Origin: Bombyx mori
Taxonomy: Eukaryota > Arthropoda > Insecta > Lepidoptera > Bombycidae
NCBI RefSeq assembly: GCF_030269925.1
Contig: NC_085116.1
Location: forward strand, 5,890,001 to 5,954,000
Direction of reading: 5' to 3'
DNA: 64,000 nt
The translations under genes and the position numbers were made by a program. Positions 55,601 through 64,000 of the stretch are shown here, piece after piece. Position 1 is the stretch's first letter; every line of letters begins with the position of its first letter. Below the pieces are notes generated by a model, which saw only the letters and a program-made list of their open reading frames with translations, was not told the origin of the DNA and did not search any database.

Positions 55601-58600
55601 GCAGAAATAAGCAGGGCGGTGGTACCTATCCGCGCGGACTCACAAGAGGTCCTACCACCAGTAATTACGCAAATTATAATTTTGCGGGTTTGATTTTTAT
55701 TACACGATGTTATTCCTTCACCGTGGAAGTCAATCGTGAACATTTGTCACGTACGTATTTCATTAGAAAAATTGGTATGTATTTGTCTTTGGACTCCAAC
55801 ATCGGCACGTTTGCATCTCTATACGAATGCACCAGCCGTCTTTTCGGCCACACTGACTTCAGCTTAGGCAACTTTTAACTTTATGAACTCACGGCCCATT
55901 AGTGTTAATTAGTTATTTGTGCCCACAGATATACCATAATGTAATCGCTACGTGCATAATTAAAAATTTTACTGGTTATGTTATTTATTGTACGGTGTTA
56001 TTGTTTTAAGCTATTGCATAGCTTTTTATCGCGGGCCTTGAGCGCGGCGAACGAATCGTGAAATTCCGTAACAAATAAAACCTAACATCCCTCACTCCAT
56101 GTAGCTCGCGTTCAAGGGCGGATCCAGCTTTGGCGCCAGGAGGGGGTCACATAGTCAAATTTAGATGCGTTCGTTCCCAAGCGTTTGCCATTATACAAAG
56201 TTATTATGTTATATTAAATTAAATAAATATTGAAGGTATGTAGTTACATAAAATCTGTATGGTGACAAAATATATAAATAAAATCATTATATTCAATTAG
56301 TGGTCCACCTAAGTCCTGGAACCAGCTCAGGGGGTGGTCATGACCCCCATGACCCCCCCCCTGGATCCGCCATTGCTCGCGTTCAACACATTCACACGTG
56401 GCGCTTGAGTAGTGTTTGTGAATAAGCGCGTGACGTCACACTGCATGCGCATCATGAAAAGTCTGCCCATCTCTCTCTCGCGCGGTCTAGCTTATGAGTG
56501 TGAAGGGGACAGTAAATGTTTTACTTTTATTAATGTTTAATATAGCGTGGTCTTGTTATAATATTGTTTTAATATTAAATTATCATTGTCTAATTATAAT
56601 TGCATATGTTGATAAAAATGCTATGCAATAGCTTTACCGCGGCAGTTCCCGAGTGCCACACGTTTTTTTTTTAATTTGAAAGGAATTTGTTGACCCTAAA
56701 AAAAAAGAGAGGTCTAATCTAAAGGCCCGTAATCTAATCTCCTTAGGTGTTCCTAAGGTTATTAGTATTACTAGTAAAGCTTACGTTATATCTGTGCAGT
56801 AAGAGAAACTACTTACTTTTACTTTTACTGGTGTTAGGACCTCTTGTGAGTCCGCGCGGGTGGGTACCACCACCCTGCCTATTTCTGCCGTGAAGCAGTA
56901 ATGCGTTTCGGTTTGAAGGGTGGGGCAGCTGTTGTAACTATACTTGAGACCTTAGAACTTATATCTCAAGGTGGGTGGCGCATTTACGTTGTGGATGTCT
57001 ATGGGCTCCAGTAACCACTTAACACCAGGTGGGCTGTGAGCTCGTCCACCCATCTAAGCAAAAAAAAAAAGTAAATAGAATGAGGATACAACTACAGATG
57101 GATACTTTAATTTTTCAATATTTTTAATATTTTTATTAATATGTTTATTTTTATTTTCAATATTTTTAGGAAATATGCCTTTCACAGTTCCTTTCGCTGA
57201 TAATGTTCTAGGTAAACGTAGTAGTGCTAGAATACGAAGAGAAGATACAACGTGGTGCTGCCCAGATAGCGCAGTTGCAGGAGCAATTAGCTCACCAAGC
57301 CGCTCGTACTGATGCCAACATTGACGCTTATCGAAGGGTTTGTTAATATGTGGCCCTGTTATATTGATATGCTACTAATGATAGACTAGTGTCAACAATT
57401 GAGTATTCATAACTCTTTGAGCGATTCTTTTTTTCCCTACCTATGCTGAGAGCCTTGAGAGGCTATTTCAACTTTAGGTACCCTAGGGTGTAGGTGAGCT
57501 CTCGGGGCTCAAACCGGAAGTGTTGCTAACACTGGCCCTAGCAAGAGCAGTGCTTCGCAGAATCTACCACCGGATCGGAAACGCGACCCACTGAGAAGAT
57601 CCGGCGAGAAACTCAGTAGGTAGGCTGTGTCTATGGGTTAATTTACTCGTTGGGCCCTTCGTCGCAAGCGACGGATTCGGCGACGGGTTTTTGAGCGTTT
57701 GTTAACGCTAGATGTGTTGGATCAGTAAAAATAGGTCCTGTAGATGAATAGACTAGCTTACGGCCTCGGTATTGTTAAGGTTAAGGAATCAGGATAACTG
57801 CTTCGCGATAAACATGACCATACGAAAAAATCAACCTTCAACCGTTTTGTTATACTTTTCGACGTGGAGTCCTACTACTCCGCGCACAGTCGGAATAACC
57901 CCCTAGACTACCAATGATTAGATCGAGAGGAAAAAATGATGGTCCTAAGCAATTGAGAGTTCAACCTTGTTCCTAAAGGTAGACTGCTTCCATTATTCAT
58001 GGGCTCTACTTAATACTATGAGCAAGTCTAGCTCTCCTCGCCTTAATTCCCAAAAAAGTCGATCTCATCTCATTGATTTAGTGTTTTGCAGATTCTTTTT
58101 CATGTCATGCTTACCGCGATGTGTTTATAGAAAAATATTCCTTTGCTAAAAAAGGTATAAGTGAATCGTTTAAAGAATGCTTATGAGTGTACCTGCAATC
58201 TAAGAAGATACCTACACATAGGGAGAACGGTCCTCTTAGTCACACTATAATTGACTTCGCGTATGAGCTTTATAAGTTTGCTTCATTGCGTGCTGTTTTA
58301 AAAACAGTACAATAAGAACGTAAGATCTGGTAGTGGAATCGTTCCAAAATATGAACATGGAGGTGGTATTGTTTAGCACAGTTTGTGTTATGATATAAAC
58401 TACGACACGAAACTTAATTCATAATTGTTTCATTATATCATATTTAAAAAAATCGTAATTGTGCTGACGAAAACGTACGTGCCCAATTCCATCTAATTAT
58501 AAGCGGCATAATTACATAACGACTATTAAAAATAAAATTGCAGCGCCTCGAAGATCTAGAGGAGAAACTCAAGCAGAGTCAATTTAAAAAATATCTAGCG

Positions 58601-58876
58601 CAAAGTACTTATCCATCGCAATATGAAACTCAAGTCGAGCGTCCTTATTCCGTTGATAGAGATCGTTACACGGACACTAATTCGGTAGAATTAGATCCAG
58701 TGTTGGAAAATGCAAGGTCTAATATGACATTGAGCCAGAATAAGGCTTCAAGAACGAATACATTACAAGTAATGTATTACGGACAGAATAATAACAAAGC
58801 AAAAGAGAAGAAAGGTTCTTTTAATATTACGAAGAAGAGAAAGCTGTACAGTGAAAAGGATTTTCAAGATATGTAG
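52658..58876 (+). CDS. Coiled-coil protein, 6 exons, unrecognised
   Basis: Exons: 52658-52741, 52841-53080, 53457-53559, 54994-55100, 57212-57337, 58544-58876. All introns are GT-AG, phases agree, and the product is 330 residues. Exon 1 gives MVDNLGDKSTTNLDRFESIV. Residues about 29-240 are almost unbroken charged heptad sequence (for example REEIRKIREINKKLEVDLKE, VKKLKDEILLKEK, RLEDLEEKLKQSQ), that is, a long coiled coil. From about 240 it is polar and probably disordered, ending in KKRKLYSEKDFQDM (317-330): a basic cluster that could be a nuclear localisation signal followed by a short conserved-looking end. No enzyme motif, signal peptide or membrane segment. I do not recognise the family; a cytoskeletal, kinetochore or meiotic structural role would fit but is speculation. 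Introns 3-5 are filled with repeats. Confidence 0.75.
53945..54151 (+). repeat. Old Bm1-like SINE in intron 3
   Basis: ccaccagtctgcttatttct, gccgtcaagcagtaatgcg, tttcggtttgaagggtgggg, taaggtgggtagcggcattt, acttaacatcaggtaggccg, A-run. Diverged, with a short deletion before ccggtagccac. Confidence 0.8.
54519..54690 (-). repeat. Family D repeat in intron 3
   Basis: Antisense copy: attcgcgaagcagctgttct, tctccttcggaggcgctcgg, gcccacttgtcctggtgaaa, ctggaaaggcctccgg, ccaccagtaatccttcaatc. Confidence 0.8.
55138..55407 (-). repeat. Old Bm1-like SINE, interrupted
   Basis: Antisense: gagcccatagacatcagcc, ccgcccatcttgagg, taccctttaagccgaaacg, gcagaaataggtagggtagt, tttttattacacgatgttat, cgttcaccgtggaa. 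The next Bm1 T-run begins immediately, so the younger copy inserted here. Confidence 0.75.
55408..55790 (-). repeat. Bm1 SINE, most of the body, head lost
   Basis: A long T-run, antisense Bm1 close to consensus, through cctaccaccagtaattacgc and ttacacgatgttattccttc to cattagaaaaattggta. The tRNA-like head is missing or replaced. Confidence 0.93.
56010..56690 (-). repeat. Dispersed repeat family B, copy 2, with inserted MITE
   Basis: Reverse complement of 2913-3330: aagctattgcatagc at the left, TGACGTCAC near 56440, gtgaaggggacag near 56500, gctatgcaatagctt and ccgcggcagttcccgagtgc at the right. The two near-terminal aagctattgcatagc blocks are inverted. The copy is split at 56105-56383 by a MITE. 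Confidence 0.8.
56113..56375. mobile_element. hAT-type MITE, 263 bp, with empty-site evidence
   Basis: 15-base inverted ends with one mismatch (CAAGGGCGGATCCAG and, inverted, CAATGGCGGATCCAG). Perfect 8-bp target duplication CTCGCGTT at 56105-56112 and 56376-56383. The orthologous position in family B copy 1 (near 3195) has a single CTCGCGTT (in antisense), which proves the boundaries. No coding capacity. Confidence 0.92.
56827..57070 (+). repeat. Bm1 SINE, headless, in intron 4
   Basis: Starts actggtgttaggacctcttg after ttttacttttt-like sequence and ends taagcaaaaaaaaaa. It lies 141 bases before the acceptor of exon 5. Confidence 0.95.
57427..57712 (+). repeat. Dispersed repeat family E, in intron 5
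   Basis: ctttttttccctacctatgc, ttgagaggctatttcaact, gtgagctctcggggctcaaa, agaatctaccaccggatcgg, gagaagatccggcgagaaac, ggctgtgtctatgggttaat, gtcgcaagcgacgg. Confidence 0.8.
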
Positions 58877-58904
58877 TTTGGTATTTTGTAACATTATTCT
58901 GTGA

Positions 58905-58910
58905 AATAAA
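58905..58910 (+). terminator. Polyadenylation signal, coiled-coil gene
   Basis: AATAAA 28 bases after the stop codon, followed by a T/G-rich stretch (cgtttttctttcgtttgttt), a typical cleavage context. Confidence 0.7.
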
Positions 58911-59077
58911 CGTTTTTCTTTCGTTTGTTTTCATTATTTAGATACCAGACAAGGGGATGTAAGATCTCAATTTTTATTACATTAAAGTTTTATTCAAGAA
59001 AACTAGCATGTTCGGTGTACAAAAATATCTGAATAAAAAGCGATATTTCTTTGTGATTTTATAATATTAGCGCAGTA

Positions 59078-60604
59078 GGGGAGACCGGGGCAAGATGAGA
59101 TAGCTAAGACAAAACTCGCTGTACAAAGACAATTATACTCTTTAATTAAATTCTTTAAGAAAATAAGTAACACTTATACATTTGTCTCTTAAAATTAATA
59201 ATTTTATCAAGGAAAATCATAGAAGTTTTTTGACAAATAATGATTAACGATAATGAGGCGAATTTCCCGTCTTGCCCCATGGATGGGGTAAGATGGGAAA
59301 TACTACGGGGCAAAAGGAGTACGTATTTTAATCGGGTAGACAGCGTTCACAAATGTATGCCTTTTCGTCTTCTTCATCTACTCCGGTACAGGAATCGTGT
59401 GCCCAACCATGGCAAATACTGCAGATAGCCAGCCCAACCCTCGGTTGACTCTTAGTATAAGTAACCACAATAGATGCAGGCCCAGTCACCGTCCTCCTCT
59501 TAAGATAAACTATCTTCCGATTCGATTTCTTTGGCGAGTCTTTTAGCTTGACGCTTGTTTTCAGTTCTTTTTATCTTCTTATTTCCAACTTTATGTATTC
59601 GTTTTTTACGCCAATCTTCTCCTGCCATGCCGGTTTCTTCATTAAGTGGGCTATCTATATGATTTCGCTGAGCCATCTGATAAGCTATTTATTACACGAA
59701 GTTATTTTCCTGTTAACCGTGCTTCCATAACACACATTGCGCGAACTCATCTTCTTGTTTGCTGTAAAAACAGTTTTGAATCGTCACAAATACTTTTTCC
59801 CATACTTAGTCGTTACCGGAATCAGTGTCGTCATCCACAGTATCACGAGCTTTTCTTACACGACGGCGGAACATCATATGTAGCTGAGGCTCGAGGAAGC
59901 CCCAACCTGTTATTAAGAACGCATAAGACCCAGAACTTCAGAGTCCCATTTGCCACGATCTGTTTTTCGTTTATAGTTCCGAACCATTGTATCTGAGAAA
60001 AAAACTTTATGAGAAAAGCAACGATATATCTTGCTAATGTAGAAGTTACAACAATATGTACTTGGCAAAGAAGCTTACAGTTCGCCTGATGGAAAGCGGT
60101 TACCGTAGCCTATGGACGCTTACAAAACGAGGTTGCAATACTATCGATAGGTAAGTAGGTACACAGAAGGTATTATTTAAACCACACGGAAGGGGCAAAA
60201 CGGGATAGTATCCCGTTATGCCCCGATCATTGTGCCCCGACCCACATGTATTGAAATAAGTTGAATCAATTCTAATCTTAAATCTTACCGGCGCAAAAAT
60301 CTAATCTGAATTTAAAGTGTTATAGTACTACAACACGCTGAGGATTAAAACATTATATTAATTCAAGTACTTACATGTCTGCACATCAGTTTCTTAACCA
60401 AAAACCGGATAAAAACACTTGAAAAATCAGTTTTTTTCCTATACAACACAAAAACGAGATCCAACACGTTCGCTCTGCTCGGACGCACTTGCGCAGTCTG
60501 AATTTCGTGCAAATGGCGCCGTTACCGGTCCGAACACGATTACCATTCATGGACACAAGCTTATTTCCCGTCCTGCCCCGAACTTCATGTTGCCCCGGTC
60601 TCCC
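59078..60604. mobile_element. Pogo/Tc1-like DNA transposon, decayed, 1527 bp
   Basis: Inverted ends GGGGAGACCGGGGCAA (left) and GGGAGACCGGGGCAA (right, read inwards), flanked by TA at 59076-59077 and 60605-60606. Both ends carry repeated GGGGCAAGATGGGA-like motifs in either orientation: 59086-59099, 59266-59278, 59285-59298 and 59307-59315; then 60192-60205, 60211-60224 and 60565-60579. A minus-strand transposase remnant lies at 59328-59676. The TA duplication and the zinc-finger end support the Tc1/mariner-pogo superfamily. Confidence 0.75.
59328..59676 (-). pseudogene. Transposase C-terminal remnant with PHD-like zinc finger
   Basis: Minus strand: a basic segment (WRKKRIHKVGNKKIKR, ENKRQAKRLAKEIESEDS) from an ATG at 59676. 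After a stop and frameshift come DWACIYCGYLY and then CSICHGWAHDSCTGVDEED and YICERC, with a stop at 59328. The pattern CxxC…CxxCxxWxHxxC…CxxC is the C-terminal finger found in many pogo/Tigger-like transposases. The N-terminal and catalytic DDE parts are not recognisable inside the element. Confidence 0.65.
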
Positions 60605-60967
60605 TACCTAATTAAGTGATTACGACGTACGGGAGATTCGATAACAAAACATGAAAAGTAAGCGAATCCCATGTCTGTTTGATATATTATTATACCTAAC
60701 CGATACTGATGGCTTGGTTTTATCAATAGCGAGCTTCATAGACAATTTTTATACAAAAATAATTATATCTCCGAGTATTTGAATGGATTACGTAGACAAT
60801 TCTATTACGTGATGGAGTTTGTATTCTTTCAAATAACGAAAATTTGAATGATAAATAGACCTTTTAATTACGCTGATAATATCTTACATGAGTACACAAG
60901 GAATATAAATGTGGTGCATTCAAGTGAGTTACATCACAAGCGATTGTGACTGTCTGTATACATTAGG

Positions 60968-61240
60968 TCGTCTTGGCCTAAAATTATAATAAAAATTGGT
61001 ACTTGTCTGCGATTAAATCCCCCAGTAGGTACCGTATATAACGTACGGTACGGTACCAATTTTTCTAATGAATTACCGTACGAACTATATCTCACTTTCC
61101 CAAAGGACTACCACGATGACGGAAAACCTACCAAAACCCGTAAAATTATATCTTTACGTTATGAGGGGATGGCTGATGGTACAGTGCCATACTATACAAT
61201 AATAGTGACTACATTTACTTTCTGATGTTCATGAACTCCA
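60968..61240 (+). repeat. Very old Bm1-like SINE
   Basis: A head-like gtcgtcttggcctaaa, then gtaccaatttttctaatgaa, gacggaaaacctaccaaaac and taaaattatatctttacg, then aactccagcaaccg. Heavily mutated; ends uncertain. Confidence 0.45.
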
Positions 61241-61718
61241 GCAACCGTTAATCGGGAAGACCATGAACTCTTAATTGGTAATTCCAATTTTTCTATTACG
61301 CGATTTTTTCTTCGATTTTCGGTAAAAGTGAATATGATATCTCGGATACCAAATGAAGGATATTTCGTGTTCGAGGTGTCAGTACACCTTGTCTCATATA
61401 TTTGCTGCGGGCACCGATAGCGTTTGAGAAGCTTAAAACCACTGAACGTATTTTTTTTACTGTGGTAAGCAGCGAACATCCGGCATACTGCATACGGCTG
61501 CTCATGGAAATCAGCAACGACTAGAGGCACAACTAATGAGCAAAGTTAGGAAGGTAGAAAAGGGAAAGAGACCAATCAATTTCAGTACTAATCTAAATTT
61601 TTGATATTTTTTTGTGAAAAAACCGGTTCAAATCCTTGCGAAAAACTATTTATGGACAAATAATTCCGACAACTTTACTAACCAAAATCTAATAAGTTTA
61701 TTTAATTTTTAATTTACT

Positions 61719-61831
61719 TTTTTTATTGCCCTTGTAGGCAGGCGAGCATACGGCCTACTTGATGGTGAGTGGTTACCGTCGCGCGTGGACTTCAGCAATG
61801 CCAGGGGCAGAGCCAAGCCTACCGATTACAA
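61719..61831 (-). repeat. SINE-like repeat, family C, copy 3
   Basis: Antisense: ttttattgcccttgtaggca, ggcgagcatacggcctactt, ggtgagtggttaccgtcgcg, tggacttcagcaatgccagg, ggcagagcc. The most complete of the three copies. Confidence 0.8.
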
Positions 61832-62210
61832 TTTACGACAATACTGATTACGAAGTCGTTAATTACCATACGTTGTCAATTCACTAATATATTTCTACAT
61901 TATATAACTATGAATTTTGCACCTCAGCGAAAGTAACAGAATAATGAAGAGAAATAAAGCGTCAATGTATAATAATTTTCATGTGAAATTGAAAGCTAAC
62001 CACAATTTTATATAACAACACAATAAAAATCAATCTCCTCATATACTTACCATAAATACCTATCATTGTTTCAATGTGCTTAAGTTAACTTGATTTCTCT
62101 TATAGCACTTAATATTACGATGAATACCGTTTTACCTTTAAAACGCGAAGTAGGTATTACCCGCGAATACGTTAAAATAAAAATTAAAGCATTTGAATAT
62201 CAATTTAAAT

Positions 62211-62216
62211 TTTATT
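62211..62216 (-). terminator. Candidate polyadenylation signal
   Basis: AATAAA on the minus strand, 186 bases after the stop of the exon at 62402-62579. Confidence 0.35.
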
Positions 62217-62401
62217 CGAAATCTTTGGCTATTTAAAAGTATACAACCAATTCCTAATTTATAACATCACTTATAAAATATTTTGGCTACATTTAATGTG
62301 TATATTGAAAACAAGAAAGAGCCATTTAAGTCATATTTTATAAATCACCTTTCTTCACTATACGAAGTGTCATGTGTGTAAACATAATCTTTTATAACAT
62401 T

Positions 62402-62579
62402 CTATTGGTTACGAATCAGTCGATCGAGTGAATTCCAGCTGCAGGAATAATCAATTCGCAAATGACCATATCTGGACAAGTGGAAATTATCAGGAACTGT
62501 TTTTGGGTAAGGCCGTGCCCAGTCTTCGTATTCTGGAGAAAGACTTTCGTAGGCAAACTGCTCATAAGCCTCCATCATC
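62402..62579 (-). CDS. Terminal exon of an unrecognised gene (partial)
   Basis: Minus strand: pyrimidine-rich acceptor (TTTCTTTCGTTTTAG), then one base completing a codon and 58 codons to TAG. The frame begins MMEAYEQFAYESLSPEYED, then WARPYPKTVPDNFH, LSRYGHLRIDYSCSWNSL and DRLIRNQ. It is rich in aromatic residues and prolines, unlike random AT-rich sequence, and GC-richer than its flanks; the other frames are closed. The first ATG need not be the start, because the acceptor implies upstream exons, beyond the right edge or not recognised within 62.9-64 kb. I do not recognise the family. Confidence 0.55.
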
Positions 62580-62646
62580 CTAAAACGAAAGAAAATATTT
62601 TATATTTTTGTAAAAGTGTTAGAGTTTCAAATACTGGTGGTATTTT

Positions 62647-62892
62647 ACTGGTGATAGGACCTCTTGTGAGTCCGCGCGGGTAGGTATCACCACCCTGCCT
62701 ATTACTGCCGTGAAGCAGTAATACGTTTCAGTTTGAAAGGTGGGGCAGCCGTTGTAACTATAATTGAGACCTTAAAACTTATGTCTCAAGGTGGGTGGCG
62801 CATTTACTTAGTGGATGTCTATGGGCTCCAGTAACCACTTAACACTAGATGGGCTGTGAGCTCGTCCGCCCATCAAAGCAATAAAAAAAAAA
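62647..62892 (+). repeat. Bm1 SINE, headless
   Basis: Starts actggtgataggacctcttg after tatttt and ends gcaataaaaaaaaaaaa. Just upstream (62634-62643) the first ten bases of the element, actggtggta, occur a second time. Confidence 0.94.
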
Positions 62893-64000
62893 ACTTCAGA
62901 CATATTACACGAGTAATTTAGTAGTTAGATTCAAGTGCGGTTAGCAACACATTGACGACGATTATTAGATGTTACAATACTGAAAAAATTATTTCAAATT
63001 ACGGAATGAGTTATCTACTAAAGTTTAAAAATCAGTAATATTCAATGCGTAGTGCTATTCACTTATATTATCAATACATTTTTAGCTCTCATTCATAATA
63101 TCTGAATAAATTAGTCTACTGTAGCCCGTGATATCGTCACATCTTCAGCGTCGCTCATCGACATCGTTCATTACAGAAGATAAGAGAACAAAGTAGTTGA
63201 TTAGCGCGGTAATGCATATCCAAATTAACCGAGTAAGGTCGTTGAAAAACTTAAGCATGTAATTCCAATTATGTCGTAAAACATTATGTTGTGTTATGAA
63301 CTCATTAGGCGATAGTGTATCAGAATAACTAGACCGAAGAAAAAATGTTAATTTGGTAATAATGTGAATGCTCAGAATATTTTGTAAAAGTAAACGTTAC
63401 ATTTTTGTAGAAATTCGTGAATAAGTTTTATAACACGGTGTTAAACTTCCATATTATCATTACATAAATGGGTTTTGCATCTGTTTAATTTGTTAGGACT
63501 GGTACTCGAATTGCATTCACGAATCTCAATCGTGATGCAGCTTGCCTATACCCATCACAGAACAAGCAATAGATGCATGCATATTATTTAAATTGATTTA
63601 TCAACTACGAATCAAACATCGCCCATAAAAATAACAAAATAAAAAGGACGAACTAAAATTCATAAAGTTAATAAATCAATGATTTTCTGTTTGTTACAAA
63701 TTAACAAATCTTTAAATGTGTTTTTTCACAGGTATAAAAAGATTAATGAACAGAAACTAGCTAAGAATAATAGGTATTTGTTTCAATAAAATCGGACGGT
63801 GTAAAATCGTATTGTCATTTAAAGATTGGTATTTGCCTTTACTGGCCGATCTTAAAAGTTAGCAAATATTTAAAGAAATGTGTTTGTCTACAAAATTTTC
63901 ACTCTTCAAGTAGGTACTGAATTTATTTTGACGAAATTTTTGTAGGAAATAGTTTGACACCTGGAAAATAATACAGGTTACAGAATATTATCTCACTGCT
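62893..64000. other. AT-rich non-coding stretch to the window end
   Basis: No exon, SINE or inverted-repeat element recognised. It is probably intron of the gene whose last exon is at 62402-62579. Confidence 0.4.

Noticed and set aside
59646..59996. 116-codon plus frame
   Set aside because: Lies within the decayed transposon, antisense to its transposase remnant; no domain.
61192..61530. 112-codon minus frame
   Set aside because: Overlaps an old SINE and shows no domain or splice context.
1..64000. CRISPR array, bacterial operons or viral integration
   Set aside because: No regular direct repeats with unique spacers, no polycistronic gene layout and no viral gene recognised; the introns and SINEs are those of an insect.

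Overview
The window is nuclear DNA of a silkworm (Bombyx, most likely B. mori or B. mandarina). The main evidence is about twenty copies of the Bombyx SINE Bm1 on both strands. Some keep the tRNA-like head with box A and box B; most are cut at one recurrent internal position. Base composition (AT-rich), intron style and the other repeats (LINE pieces with GATTT tails, mariner, pogo-like and hAT-type elements) fit a lepidopteran.

Layout. From 1 to about 39.4 kb the window is repeat-dense and gene-poor. The only coding signals there that I trust moderately are two phase-compatible exons on the minus strand (30959-31043 and 15674-15856). They could belong to one gene for a small protein with two membrane helices, across a 15-kb intron. 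The rest is SINEs, LINE fragments, inverted-repeat elements and AT-rich sequence in which I see nothing.

From 39.4 to 58.9 kb lies a compact gene cluster. (1) Minus strand, 47714 to 39546: nine exons that splice in frame into a 430-residue protein of the multiple inositol polyphosphate phosphatase family, with a signal peptide, the RHGTRYP site and a C-terminal KDDL. (2) Minus strand, 51008 to 49587: an intronless HSPA14-type Hsp70 relative of 473 residues. (3) Plus strand, 52658 to 58876: six exons that splice in frame into a 330-residue coiled-coil protein I do not recognise. Genes 2 and 3 are divergent. Their 1.65-kb spacer holds two copies of a dispersed repeat facing each other, each carrying an E2F-like TTCCCGCC site.

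From 58.9 to 64 kb there is a TA-flanked, pogo/Tc1-like element with a dying transposase and arrays of GGGGCAAGATGGGA-like motifs at both ends (59078-60604). After it come old SINE pieces and a convincing terminal exon on the minus strand (62402-62579), whose gene starts beyond the right edge.

No tRNA, rRNA or CRISPR locus was found; tRNA-like stretches are SINE heads. Exon models are read by eye from splice signals and reading phase and have no transcript support here.
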